Numbered from the stretch's first letter, positions 9,385 through 17,653 are shown. The stretch is 64,000 nucleotides of DNA from Microbacteriaceae bacterium VKM Ac-2854 (GCA_013205085.1 JABMLH010000001.1:496001-560000), one strand, 5' to 3'. The notes: generated by a model not told the origin, from the sequence alone. Numbers and translations are program-made.

Positions 9385-9412
9385 GCAACACGACGGCTTC
9401 GCCGCGTGTTGC
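9385..9412. terminator. Hairpin GCAACACG...CGTGTTGC followed by a T-rich tract
   Basis: Stem GCAACACG (9385-9392) with CGTGTTGC (9405-9412) and an inner CGGC-TTC-GCCG stem, then TTGTTTTC. The form is that of an intrinsic terminator. An almost identical hairpin lies at 55270-55297, with the same preceding word GCTGAGGGCGTGCTG, so it is also a repeat. Confidence 0.6.
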
Positions 9413-9419
9413 TTGTTTT

Positions 9420-9483
9420 CTGGCGCGGGGTTGTCACCTTCTCCGCTCGCAAGCTCGCGAAGTAGCTGACAACCCCGCGCCAG
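9420..9483. repeat. Long-armed inverted repeat with GGGGTTGTCA core
   Basis: CTGGCGCGGGGTTGTCA (9420-9436) pairs perfectly over 17 bp with TGACAACCCCGCGCCAG (9467-9483). The GGGGTTGTCA core is shared with the 48-bp elements at 5088 and 9292. The whole gap 9277-9663 therefore holds three hairpins, then a promoter and operator for the next gene. Confidence 0.85.
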
Positions 9484-9544
9484 TGCTCGCGCGAGGGTGA
9501 CGCCCGTCGGAACGCGCGCGGGGTGAACGTGATCGGAGGGTTGC

Positions 9545-9573
9545 TTGACACTGGGGCGCTGGTGTCCATAGAG
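9545..9573 (+). promoter_or_regulatory. Sigma-A type promoter for the WxL-like operon
   Basis: A consensus -35 TTGACA at 9545-9550 is followed after 16 bases by CATAGA (9567-9572) as the best -10. The operator at 9589-9603 lies just downstream, where a bound repressor would block initiation or early elongation. Confidence 0.55.
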
Positions 9574-9588
9574 TGACGACACCCGATG

Positions 9589-9603
9589 ATGTTCCCGGTA
9601 ACA
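9589..9603. promoter_or_regulatory. Putative LacI-family operator (ATGTTCCCGGTAACA)
   Basis: ATGTTCCCGGTAACA is an inverted repeat (TGTT/AACA) around a central CG, the usual shape of LacI-family operators. The identical 15-mer occurs at 14829-14843 before the sugar-binding-protein gene, and 12/14 matches to its 14-bp core TGTTCCCGGTAACA occur at 11614 and 14760. The LacI regulator at 11726 is the obvious candidate binder. Confidence 0.7.
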
Positions 9604-9663
9604 CAGCCGGTCTTCCGCCCCTCCGTCTCTCGGAGGGGAACTGTCTCGATGAGGAGAACAACA

Positions 9664-10293
9664 ATGCACTCGAAGAAGAAGTCGCTGCTGCTGCGCGCAT
9701 CCGTCGCCACTCTCGGCGGCCTGATGCTGGCCGGCGTCGCGACCACCGCCTACGCCGACGACGAGTACGGCAACAGCGACGTGGACGTGAACGTGTCGAT
9801 CACCCCGCTGACCGAGCCGGGCGTGCTCGCGATGAGCGTCGCCGGCACCAGCACGACCCTGACGGAGAACGGCTCCACGCCGACCATCCGCCAGTTCACG
9901 GGCCTGATGCCCACGGTCACCGTCACCGACACCCGCGACGCCGCCGACATCCCCGCCGGAGTCGGCTGGTACGTCGTCGGCTCGTCGAGCGACTTCGTCG
10001 GCACGGCCGGGCAGGACCCGATCGGCGCCGAGTACTTCGGCTGGACCCCGCACCTGATCGACGGCGGCGAGTCCGGACTGGTCGCCGAGGGCGAGCAGGT
10101 CGACACCGCGCTGGACGCCGGGCCCGACAACGTCGGCCTGGTCGACCAGGAGCTGCTGGCGCTCGCGATCGACTCCGGCGAGGCGCAGACCGATGGATCC
10201 TGGACCGCCAACGCCGACCTGTTCCTGAAGACCCCTGCGGACGTCGAGGCCGGCAGCTACGCTTCGGTGCTGACCCTCTCGCTCTTCGAGTAG
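9664..10293 (+). CDS. Secreted WxL-like surface protein
   Basis: I chose ATG 9664, preceded by GAGGAGAACAACA; upstream in-frame starts lack a site and would place the operator inside the gene. The 209-aa product has a signal peptide (LMLAGVATTAYA) and then one beta-rich domain. It carries TVTDTRD, GWYVVGSSSDF and EYFGWTP, matching in order the WxL-type pattern (D-T-R, W-x-L/V, S-D-F, G-W-T-P, then a C-terminal strand AGSYASVLTLSL). The C-terminal 145 residues of the HtaA fusion protein at 48713-50167 have the same blocks. WxL domains attach non-covalently to peptidoglycan and pair with DUF916 partners, and the next gene encodes such a partner. Secreted, probably wall-bound; ligand unknown. 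Confidence 0.72.
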   Translation: MHSKKKSLLLRASVATLGGLMLAGVATTAYADDEYGNSDVDVNVSITPLTEPGVLAMSVAGTSTTLTENGSTPTIRQFTGLMPTVTVTDTRDAADIPAGVGWYVVGSSSDFVGTAGQDPIGAEYFGWTPHLIDGGESGLVAEGEQVDTALDAGPDNVGLVDQELLALAIDSGEAQTDGSWTANADLFLKTPADVEAGSYASVLTLSLFE

Positions 10294-10303
10294 AGCTCCG
10301 CCA

Positions 10304-10331
10304 CCCGGGGTCGGCCGCCGCCGGCCCCGGG
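10304..10331 (+). promoter_or_regulatory. GC-rich intercistronic hairpin between WxL-like and DUF916 genes
   Basis: CCCGGGGTCGGC (10304-10315) pairs with GCCGGCCCCGGG (10320-10331), 12 bp with one G-U and a 4-base loop. No T-run follows, so it is more likely a processing or partial-attenuation element that lowers expression of the second gene. The paralogous locus has a hairpin in the same place (48668-48696). Confidence 0.6.
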
Positions 10332-10353
10332 CACCCCTGACAAGGACGTCACC

Positions 10354-11388
10354 GTGCCCCGCCTCACCCTCCTGCGCTGCCTCACCGCAGCCCTCGTCGC
10401 GCTCATCGCCGCCCCGGTGCTCGCCACCGCGGCCCAGGCGGAGGAGGCGGCGCCGACGCTGACCTGGTCGGTGCGGCCCGCGAGCGAATCCGCTCAGGAC
10501 AAGCGCTCCTGGGTCGAACTCGAGCTCGATCCCGGCGCCTCCGCCGTCGATCACCTGGCGGTGCGCAACCTCAGCGCGGAGGCCGTGACCTTCACCCTCA
10601 CGGCGGCGGACGGCTACTTCACCCCCACCGGACGCTTCAACATGAACGCCGCCGACGTCGAGTCCACCGACGCCGGCACCTGGATCGACGTGCAGGACAC
10701 CGTCACCGTCGATGCGAACGGCACGGCGATCGTGCCCTTCACCGTCACTGTCCCGGAGGTCGTCGAGCCGGGCGACCACGCGGCCGGTATCGCTGCCTCC
10801 GTCCGCTCCGAGCAGGCGAGCGCCGACGGCACCAAGGTCGGCGTCGAGAGCCGCGTCGGCTTCCGGGTGATGACCCGCGTCACCGGCGAGCTGGCTCCCG
10901 CCGCCTCGATCGCGAACGTCGACGCCTCCTACGACCTCTCCTGGAACCCGTTCACGCCCGGCTCGATGACCGTCTCCTTCGACGTGCTGAACGACGGCAA
11001 CGCCCGCTTCACCGCCGCCGGCGACGTCTCCGCTGCGGGTGCGAAGGTGAGCTACCCGAGCGCGGACGAGACCACCCAGGAACTCCTACCCGGCGACTTC
11101 CGCCGGATCACGGTGCAGCTCGACGACGTCTGGCCGCTCTTCGCGCTGTCGACCGATGTGCTGATGACGCCGACCGTGATCACGGAGGACGACTCGCTCC
11201 TGATCGCCGAATCCGCGACCGCCAACACCGTGGTGTGGGCGATGCCGTGGCCGCAGCTGCTGGTGCTGCTCGGCGTCGCGCTGATCGTGCTCGCCCTGCT
11301 CGGTGGGCGGATCCGCTCCAAGCGCCGCCTCGACGCGCTGCTCGCCGAGGCGCGCGCCGAGGGCGCCCGCGCGGTGGAGCGCGTCTAG
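10354..11388 (+). CDS. DUF916-type (WxL-interacting) membrane protein
   Basis: GTG start at 10354 after CAAGGACGTCACC. The 344-aa product has a signal peptide (LVALIAAPVLATAAQA), an ectodomain typical of DUF916-type proteins (WSVRPAS near 33; an immunoglobulin-like fold with DPGASAVDHLAVRN and later PGDHAAGIAASVRS), a second beta-domain (about 195-285), one C-terminal membrane helix (LLVLLGVALIVLALLGG) and a basic cytosolic tail. In Firmicutes the homologous protein binds WxL proteins and peptidoglycan and belongs to cell-surface complexes. It is co-transcribed with the WxL-like gene and closely followed by an LPATG mini-ORF. A paralogue is at 47638-48615. Confidence 0.8.
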   Translation: MPRLTLLRCLTAALVALIAAPVLATAAQAEEAAPTLTWSVRPASESAQDKRSWVELELDPGASAVDHLAVRNLSAEAVTFTLTAADGYFTPTGRFNMNAADVESTDAGTWIDVQDTVTVDANGTAIVPFTVTVPEVVEPGDHAAGIAASVRSEQASADGTKVGVESRVGFRVMTRVTGELAPAASIANVDASYDLSWNPFTPGSMTVSFDVLNDGNARFTAAGDVSAAGAKVSYPSADETTQELLPGDFRRITVQLDDVWPLFALSTDVLMTPTVITEDDSLLIAESATANTVVWAMPWPQLLVLLGVALIVLALLGGRIRSKRRLDALLAEARAEGARAVERV

Positions 11389-11390
11389 GC

Positions 11391-11567
11391 GTGGATGAGA
11401 TCACCGTCCTGGTGCACATCCGAGCCATATCGGCGCTCCCGGCGACCGGCTTCGACGTAGCGACACCGCTGCTCGTGGCCCTCGCTCTGTGCGCCGTCGG
11501 CACCCTGCTCGTAACGACGGCCCGCGTCGCCCCTTCCGCTGGCTGCACCCCTTCGCTGATCGAGTAG
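11391..11567 (+). CDS. Possible mini-protein with LPATG sorting motif and membrane segment
   Basis: A GTG at 11391, two bases after the DUF916 stop, opens a 58-aa frame ending in TAG at 11567; a GGAG lies about 12 bases before it. Residues 16-20 are LPATG, followed by FDVATPLLVALALCAVGTLL and an Arg, the layout of a sortase sorting signal. There is no visible signal peptide: only 15 residues precede LPATG. Firmicute csc clusters contain a small LPxTG protein beside DUF916 and WxL proteins, so position supports a real gene. It could instead be a degenerate remnant. Much of the short tail (PSAGCTPSLIE) looks random. Confidence 0.45.
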   Translation: MDEITVLVHIRAISALPATGFDVATPLLVALALCAVGTLLVTTARVAPSAGCTPSLIE

Positions 11568-11613
11568 GGAGGCCGCAAGCGGCCTTGGGCTACTCGACCA
11601 GCGAACAGGGCGC

Positions 11614-11627
11614 CGTTCGCGGTAACA
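11614..11627. promoter_or_regulatory. Putative LacI operator upstream of the lacI gene
   Basis: CGTTCGCGGTAACA matches the operator TGTTCCCGGTAACA at 12 of 14 positions and lies about 100 bases before the regulator start, consistent with autoregulation. Confidence 0.5.
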
Positions 11628-11725
11628 CCCGCACCACAGCGCGCGCCCGCTAAGCTGGCCGCGTCCGACGCGGACGACAGCAGGGGCGGACGCAGCAGCG
11701 TCGCGACGAAGGATGCGGAGGGTTC

Positions 11726-12742
11726 GTGAGTTCTAACGTCGGGCCCGGGGAGCCGACCATCCGTCAGGTCGCCACCGTCGCCGGCGTCTCGCACATGACC
11801 GTCTCGCGGGTGCTGAACGATCACCCGAACATCAAGCCCGAGACCAAGCGGCGCGTGCTCGAGGCGATCGAGGAGTTGAACTACCGGCCCAACATCGCCG
11901 CCCGCACCCTCGCCACCCGCAGCAGCCGCCGGATCGGCGTGCTGGTCGAGAGCGCCGTCGAGTTCGGCCCCACCAGCACCCTGCGCTCCGTCGAGGTCGC
12001 GGCGCGCGAGTCCGGCTACACCGTCACCTCGGTCGCCCTGCGCGACGACGACGGCATGAGTCCGCAGGACGCCGTCGACCACCTCACCGGCCAGGGCGTG
12101 GACGCGCTCTGCGTGATCGCGCCGCGCTCCTCCTCCGTCGCGGCCCTGCGCCGGATCACGATCGGCATCCCCGTGCTCGTGGTCAAGGCCGACAGCGACC
12201 CCAACTTCCTCACCGTCGCCGTCGACCAGCAGATGGGCGCGACCCTCGCCGTCGACCACCTGGTCTCGCTCGGGCACCGCGACATCCTGCACGTCGCCGG
12301 CCCCTTGGACTGGCTGGAGGCACGCGCCCGCGAGCGCGCGTTCCACGCCCGCGCGAAGTCGTGGGCCGTGCGCGAGCGCCCGATCGTGGTGGGGGACTGG
12401 ACGGCCGACTTCGGCTACGACTTCGCCCGCAGCATGCGCTCCAAGCCCGAGTACACCGCGATCTTCGTCGCCAACGACGAGATGGCGCTGGGCCTCATCC
12501 ACGGCTTCCACGAGAAGGGCATCTCGGTGCCCGACGACATCAGCATCGTCGGCTTCGACGACCTGCCCACCTCCCGGCACTTCCTGCCGCCGCTGACCAC
12601 CATCCGCCAGGACTTCGACGGCCTGGGCGCCACCGTGGTCGAGGTGCTCCGCGCCGCCCTCGAGGGTCGCGAGATCCCGCAGCGCACCAAGATCCCGGTC
12701 GAACTCGTGGTTCGCGAGTCGACGGCGGCCCCGCGCGGCTGA
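11726..12742 (+). CDS. LacI-family transcriptional regulator of the sugar island
   Basis: GTG at 11726 follows GCGGAGGGTTC. The 338-aa product begins with the LacI helix-turn-helix (TIRQVATVAGVSHMTVSRVL, residues about 12-31) and hinge (NYRPNIAARTLATR), followed by a periplasmic-binding-protein-like effector domain (RRIGVLVES to about 275, with FVANDEMALG and DISIVGFDDLP). It probably binds a furanose or oligosaccharide and represses the WxL-like operon and the transporter through TGTTCCCGGTAACA-type sites. The sites at 9589, 11614, 14760 and 14829 flank it on both sides. Confidence 0.9.
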   Translation: MSSNVGPGEPTIRQVATVAGVSHMTVSRVLNDHPNIKPETKRRVLEAIEELNYRPNIAARTLATRSSRRIGVLVESAVEFGPTSTLRSVEVAARESGYTVTSVALRDDDGMSPQDAVDHLTGQGVDALCVIAPRSSSVAALRRITIGIPVLVVKADSDPNFLTVAVDQQMGATLAVDHLVSLGHRDILHVAGPLDWLEARARERAFHARAKSWAVRERPIVVGDWTADFGYDFARSMRSKPEYTAIFVANDEMALGLIHGFHEKGISVPDDISIVGFDDLPTSRHFLPPLTTIRQDFDGLGATVVEVLRAALEGREIPQRTKIPVELVVRESTAAPRG

Positions 12743-12801
12743 GGGCGCGATCCATCGCCCCGGTGTCGTGCGTCGCCCTGTGACGCCGACTCGATCCGTC
12801 G

Positions 12802-12930
12802 GCATGTACACGATGTCGGGTCACACGCCGGGCCACCCTTGGGTCGACTCTCGAGATCCGCGTGATTCCGGGGACCCGGATCGCTCGCGAGGAGGTGGGT
12901 CCTCGTCTCACCCGACATCGTGTACATGCG
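12802..12930. repeat. 129-bp element with perfect 20-bp inverted ends (TGTACACGATG family)
   Basis: GCATGTACACGATGTCGGGT (12802-12821) is repeated perfectly in inverse at 12911-12930. The middle is not coding. A related element with ends beginning GTACAGGAT is at 57947-58066. The remaining gap before the transporter gene (12743-13176) shows nothing else I can name. Confidence 0.85.
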
Positions 12931-13176
12931 GGCCGGGACCTGCCGGGATGCGGAACCCGAGGCCGGTCGATGCGGCCCACTGAGGGCCGCCGTTGCGTTG
13001 CGCAGGTTCCTGGTTCTGGGCTGCCGCCTTTCGCGACGCTGGCGCGTCGCGCGTAACGGTTCACGCACGACCCCCGAAGACGCCCACCAGTGGGCTGAGA
13101 GGTCGCGTAGGATCACGGCTGAACACCGTGGTCTCCCCGCCGCGGGCCCCGCCACCCGAACCCAGTGGATGCAGCA

Positions 13177-14736
13177 ATGACGCTCATGGATCTGCCGCCG
13201 ACGACTCTCGTTGACGAACCCGTGCTGGAGATGACCGGCATCACGGTCTCCTTCCTCGGCGTCACGGTGATCGACGACGTCGACCTGCGGCTGTTCCCCG
13301 GTGAGGTGCACGCCCTGATGGGCGAGAACGGCGCCGGCAAGTCGACGCTGATCAAGGCGCTGACCGGCGCGAATCCGGCCGACAGCGGCACGATCACGAT
13401 GGACGGCATCCCGCTGCGGATCGCCGGCGCGGCCGACGGCGCGACGGCCGGCATCGCGGCGGTCTACCAGGAGACCCAGCTCTGCGCGAACCTCACGGTG
13501 GCCGAGAACGTGATGCTCGGCAAGGAGATCCGCGGCCACTTCGGCATCGACTGGCGCGCCACCCGCAAGGTCGCCGCGGAGACGCTGACCCAGCTCGGCC
13601 TCGAGGATCTCGACCCCAAGTCCCGCGTCGCCCTGCTGCCGCCCGCGATCCAGCAACTCGTCGCCATCGCCCGCGCCATGGTGGGCGACCCGCGGGTCGT
13701 GGTGCTCGACGAGCCCACCTCGAGCCTCGAGCGCGACGAGGTCGCCAAGCTCTTCGCCGTCATCCGTCGGCTGCGCGACCGCGGCGTGGCCATCCTCTTC
13801 GTCTCGCACTTCCTCGAGCAGGTGTACACGATCAGCGACCGGATGACCGTGCTGCGCAACGGCCGCAAGGAGGGCGAGTACCTCACCCGGCAGCTCGACC
13901 GCGCCGACCTGATCTCGAAGATGATCGGCAAGGACATCGCCGGCCTGCGCGCGCTCGGCTCGCACCGCCAGGCGCATCGGCACGAGCCCAGCGGATCCGC
14001 GGTGTACCAGGCCACGGCGCTCGCGCGGCGCGGTGAGATCGAGCCGACCGACATCCTGCTCTACCCCGGCGAGGTGGTCGGCATCGCCGGCCTGCGCGGC
14101 TCCGGGCGCACCGAGCTGGCCTCGCTGATGAGCGGCGCCGAGAAGTGGGACGGCGGCTCGCTCGCCGTCAACGGCAAGCCGACGGTGCTCTCCAGCCCGA
14201 GCGCCGGGCTGAAGAACCGGATCGCGATGTCGGGGGAGAACCGCCGCGACGGGGGTGTGATCGCCGAGCTGAGCATCCGCGAGAACATCGTGCTCGCGCT
14301 GCAGGGCCTGCGCGGCTGGTCGCGCCCGCTGTCGAAGGCGGAGCGCGACGAGCTGGTGGAGTCGTACATCGACGCCCTCGACATCCGCCCGGCGTCGCCG
14401 GACACCCCGGTGAAGTACCTCTCCGGCGGCAACCAGCAGAAGGTGCTGCTCGCGCGCTGGCTGGCGACCCGGCCGCGCGTACTCATCCTCGACGAGCCGA
14501 CCAGCGGCATCGACGTCGCGGCGAAGCTCGACATTCAGACCAAGATCGCCAAGCTCGCCGCCGACGGCGTGGCCGTGGTCTTCATCTCCTCCGAACTCGA
14601 GGAGCTCGTGCGCCTGAGCGACCGGATCGTGGTGCTGAAGGACCGCGAGAAGATCGGCGAGGTCAGCAACGGCCCCGGCATCACGGTCGACACCATCGTC
14701 GAGATGATCGCCGCGGACGTCGACGATCTGTATTGA
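13177..14736 (+). CDS. Sugar ABC transporter ATPase, two NBDs (YtfR/RbsA type), first copy
   Basis: Start chosen at ATG 13177 (GTGGATG about 9 bases upstream); ATG 13165 is an in-frame alternative. About 519 aa with two nucleotide-binding halves. The first has Walker A GENGAGKST (about 49-57) and Walker B VVVLDEPTSSLE, but its signature is degenerate (PPAIQQLVAIARAM). The second has a degenerate P-loop (GLRGSGRTEL), signature LSGGNQQKVLLARW (about 415) and Walker B LILDEPTSGID. This asymmetric form is normal for RbsA/XylG/YtfR ATPases. A second, clearly different paralogue lies at 16064 after the binding-protein gene. The gene may share the lacI transcript or have its own promoter. Confidence 0.92.
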   Translation: MTLMDLPPTTLVDEPVLEMTGITVSFLGVTVIDDVDLRLFPGEVHALMGENGAGKSTLIKALTGANPADSGTITMDGIPLRIAGAADGATAGIAAVYQETQLCANLTVAENVMLGKEIRGHFGIDWRATRKVAAETLTQLGLEDLDPKSRVALLPPAIQQLVAIARAMVGDPRVVVLDEPTSSLERDEVAKLFAVIRRLRDRGVAILFVSHFLEQVYTISDRMTVLRNGRKEGEYLTRQLDRADLISKMIGKDIAGLRALGSHRQAHRHEPSGSAVYQATALARRGEIEPTDILLYPGEVVGIAGLRGSGRTELASLMSGAEKWDGGSLAVNGKPTVLSSPSAGLKNRIAMSGENRRDGGVIAELSIRENIVLALQGLRGWSRPLSKAERDELVESYIDALDIRPASPDTPVKYLSGGNQQKVLLARWLATRPRVLILDEPTSGIDVAAKLDIQTKIAKLAADGVAVVFISSELEELVRLSDRIVVLKDREKIGEVSNGPGITVDTIVEMIAADVDDLY

Positions 14737-14759
14737 GCGTTCCCGCGCCACAGCGCGGA

Positions 14760-14773
14760 TGTGCTCGGTAACA
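14760..14773. promoter_or_regulatory. Second LacI-type operator upstream of the binding-protein gene
   Basis: TGTGCTCGGTAACA matches TGTTCCCGGTAACA at 12 of 14 positions. It lies 69 bases upstream of the perfect site at 14829, so cooperative binding is possible. Confidence 0.45.
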
Positions 14774-14828
14774 TAACGAATCGGACGTCAGTTCGCCGCG
14801 CTTCCAGAATGTTCTTGCATCGCGGTTA

Positions 14829-14844
14829 ATGTTCCCGGTAACAT
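14829..14844. promoter_or_regulatory. LacI-type operator overlapping the binding-protein promoter
   Basis: ATGTTCCCGGTAACAT is a 16-bp inverted repeat, identical over 15 bases to the site before the WxL-like gene. TTGCAT (14815-14820) is a possible -35; with a 17-base spacer the -10 (GTAACA) falls inside the operator. Confidence 0.7.
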
Positions 14845-14965
14845 CGCCAGCACAACGCACCGAGTGTCCGCACTGAACCCGGTGGCGTCGAACCGTACAC
14901 AGCGGCCGATGACGGCCAACACCTGTCCCGGGCTTCCCGAGCCCGTGATCTCGAGGAGGAGATCC

Positions 14966-15967
14966 ATGTCTGTACACCGTGGTTTCAGCAAGTTCTTGAC
15001 GCTCGCAGCGGTCGGAGCGATGGCGTTCACGCTCGCTTCGTGCTCCGCCAGCGCGAGCGACGACTCGGGCTCCGGCTCGGACGGCGACCTCACCACCGTC
15101 GGCTTCGTCGCGGTCGGCCCCGAGGGCGCCTGGCGTGAGGCCAACGAGGCCAACATCCAGGACACCTTCACGGAGGAGGCCGGCTTCGACCTGAAGTACG
15201 CGCCCGCCACCAACAACGACCAGAAGTCGCAGATCGACTCCTTCACCTCCTTCGTGGACGAGGGCGTCGACGTGATCCTGCTCTCCGCCACGGAGGGTTC
15301 GGGCTGGGAGGACTCGCTCGCCCGTGCGCAGGAGGCCGAGATCCCCGTCGTCCTGATCGACCGCGGCATCGAGCCCAACGACACCGATCTCTACGTCACC
15401 CGCATCGCGCCCGACAACATCGAGGTCTCCACCAGCGTCGCCGACTGGGCCCTCTCGGCCTTCCCCGACGGCGCCAACTACTTCACCCTTGAGGGCCCCG
15501 CCGGCGTCTCGGTCGTGAACGAGCGCAACGAGGGCTGGGACGAGGTCATCGGTGCCGACTCCAGCTTCAAGAAGCTCGGCGCGCAGACCGCGAACTGGTC
15601 CACCGAAGAGGCCAAGAGTGTCTTCGAGACCGTGCTGAAGTCGAACAACAACGACGTGCAGATGGTCTTCGCCCAGAACGACGAGATGGGTCTCGGCGCC
15701 ATCCAGGCCGTCGAAGAGGCGGGCCTGACCCCGGGCGTGGACGTCAAGATCGCCACGATCGACGGCACCAAGAACGCGCTGACCGCACTGTCGGAGGGCA
15801 AGCTCAGCTTCGTCGCCGAGTACAACCCGCTGTTCGGTGAGACCGCGCTCGAGGCCGTGAACACGATCCTCGACGGCGGCTCGGTCGACCCGTACATCAT
15901 CGTGCCGAGCGAGACCTTCGACTCGCCCGAGGCGGCCACCACCGCCCTGCCCGACCGCAAGTTCTAA
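14966..15967 (+). CDS. Sugar-binding lipoprotein of a YtfQ-type furanose ABC transporter
   Basis: ATG at 14966 is set by GAGGAGGAGATCC; upstream in-frame starts would cover the operator. 333 aa, with a lipoprotein signal ending in the lipobox LASC (Cys about 25), then a type-I periplasmic binding fold. The sequence follows E. coli YtfQ closely in several blocks: GFVAVGPEGAWREANE, FVDEGVDVILLSATEGSGWE, EIPVVLIDRGI, DLYVTRIAPDNIE, FAQNDEMGLGAIQAVEEAGL. YtfQ binds galactofuranose and arabinofuranose. With GH43 and GH127 enzymes nearby, L-arabinofuranose is the best guess for the ligand. Confidence 0.9.
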   Translation: MSVHRGFSKFLTLAAVGAMAFTLASCSASASDDSGSGSDGDLTTVGFVAVGPEGAWREANEANIQDTFTEEAGFDLKYAPATNNDQKSQIDSFTSFVDEGVDVILLSATEGSGWEDSLARAQEAEIPVVLIDRGIEPNDTDLYVTRIAPDNIEVSTSVADWALSAFPDGANYFTLEGPAGVSVVNERNEGWDEVIGADSSFKKLGAQTANWSTEEAKSVFETVLKSNNNDVQMVFAQNDEMGLGAIQAVEEAGLTPGVDVKIATIDGTKNALTALSEGKLSFVAEYNPLFGETALEAVNTILDGGSVDPYIIVPSETFDSPEAATTALPDRKF

Positions 15968-16063
15968 TCCTCAGGCCGGGCCCCGATCACCGGGGCCCGG
16001 CCCTCCATTCCTCCGGCGACGACGCCCACTGCGCTCGCCGACACCAGAACGGAAGTCAGCGAT

Positions 16064-17653
16064 ATGACAGGGTCGCCTCCCCCCATCGAGCTGCCGATCG
16101 TCGAAATGACGGGCATCTCGATCTCCTTCCCCGGCGTGAAGGCGCTCGACGGCGTCGACTTCCGCCTCTTCCCCGGTGAGGTGCACACCCTGATGGGTGA
16201 GAACGGCGCCGGCAAGTCGACGCTGATCAAGACGCTCACGGGCGTCTACGGCATCGACGAGGGCCGGATCCTGATCCTCGGCGAGGAGCGCAAGCTCAGC
16301 GGCACCGCGGATGCGCAGGCCGCCGGCATCTCGACGGTCTACCAAGAGGTGAACCTCTGCGACAACCTCACCATCGGTGAGAACGTGATGCTCGGCCACG
16401 AGATCCGCGGGCGCTTCGGCATCAACTGGAACGCCACGCATCGCGCGGCGACCGAGGCGCTGGAGAAGCTCGGCCTCGGCCATTTGAACCCGCGCGCCCC
16501 GCTGGCGACGCTCTCGCTCGCGGTGCAGCAGCTGGTCGCGATCAGCCGCTCGATGGTCGCCAAGTCGAAGGTGCTCATCCTCGACGAGCCGACCTCGAGC
16601 CTCGACGCGAACGAGGTCGAGGGCCTCTTCGCGGTGATGCGGCGACTGCGCGACCAGGGCGTCGCCATCCTGTTCGTCTCGCACTTCCTCGACCAGGTCT
16701 ACGCGATCAGCGACCGGCTCACGGTGCTGCGCAACGGCACCTTCATCGGCGAGTACCTCACCCGCGACCTCGACCGCTCCGCGCTGATCTCGAAGATGAT
16801 CGGCAAGGACATCGCGGCCCTGAAGTCGCTCGACTCCGAGCGGGTCGCGAAGGACCACGACCACACCGAGGCTCCGATCCTGAAGGCCGTGGGCCTGGGC
16901 CGCAAGGGCTCCATCGACGAGACCGACCTCGAACTGCACGCCGGCGAGGTGGTCGGATTCGCGGGACTGCTGGGCAGTGGACGCACCGAGCTCGCCCGGC
17001 TGCTCTACGGCGCCGACAAGCCCGAGACCGGCACCGTCTGGCTGCGCGGCAAGGAGGTCGACATCTCGACCCCGACCAAGGGCCTCGGCGCCAAGATCGC
17101 GTTCTCCAGCGAGAACCGGCGGGACGAGGGCATCATCCGCGACCTCAGCGTGCGCGAGAACCTCATCCTGGCGGTGCAGGCCAAGCGCGGCTGGGCGCGC
17201 CCGCTCTCCAAGAAGGAGAAGGCGGTGATCGTGGACAAGTACCTGGTCGAACTCAACGTGCGCCCGGCCGATCCCGACCGCCCGATCAAGAACCTCTCCG
17301 GCGGCAACCAGCAGAAGGTGCTGCTGGGCCGCTGGCTCGCGACCAAGCCCGACCTGCTGATCCTGGACGAGCCCACCCGCGGCATCGACGTGGGAGCCAA
17401 GGCCGAGATCCAGGAGCAGGTCGCCGCCCTCGCCGCGAGCGGCGTCGCCGTGGTCTACATCTCGTCCGAGCTCGACGAGGTGGTGCGGCTGAGCGATCGG
17501 ATCATCGTGCTCAAGGATCACCGCAAGATCGCGGAGATCGTCAACGGTCCGGGCGTGACAACGGAGCTGATTGTGAACACTATTGCTGAGGAGGGATCGA
17601 GCGGCGACCTCGTCGCCGCCGTGCCCTCCGCCGACAGGGAGGTCAGCGCATGA
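16064..17653 (+). CDS. Sugar ABC transporter ATPase, two NBDs (YtfR type), second copy
   Basis: ATG at 16064 follows CGGAAGTCAGCGAT. 529 aa: first half with Walker A GENGAGKST (about 45-53) and LILDEPTSSLD, second half with LLGSGRTELARL, signature LSGGNQQKVLLGRW and LILDEPTRGIDVG. It is more canonical than the 13177 copy (TRGIDVGAKAEI) and overlaps the first permease gene by four bases (ATGA), so it is most likely the ATPase dedicated to these permeases. Acts at the inner face of the membrane. Confidence 0.93.
   Translation: MTGSPPPIELPIVEMTGISISFPGVKALDGVDFRLFPGEVHTLMGENGAGKSTLIKTLTGVYGIDEGRILILGEERKLSGTADAQAAGISTVYQEVNLCDNLTIGENVMLGHEIRGRFGINWNATHRAATEALEKLGLGHLNPRAPLATLSLAVQQLVAISRSMVAKSKVLILDEPTSSLDANEVEGLFAVMRRLRDQGVAILFVSHFLDQVYAISDRLTVLRNGTFIGEYLTRDLDRSALISKMIGKDIAALKSLDSERVAKDHDHTEAPILKAVGLGRKGSIDETDLELHAGEVVGFAGLLGSGRTELARLLYGADKPETGTVWLRGKEVDISTPTKGLGAKIAFSSENRRDEGIIRDLSVRENLILAVQAKRGWARPLSKKEKAVIVDKYLVELNVRPADPDRPIKNLSGGNQQKVLLGRWLATKPDLLILDEPTRGIDVGAKAEIQEQVAALAASGVAVVYISSELDEVVRLSDRIIVLKDHRKIAEIVNGPGVTTELIVNTIAEEGSSGDLVAAVPSADREVSA

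Noticed and set aside
9586-9663. Upstream start at 9586 for the WxL-like protein
   Set aside because: It would put the LacI operator in the coding region and has no ribosome site; 9664 has GAGGAGAACAACA and a clean signal peptide.
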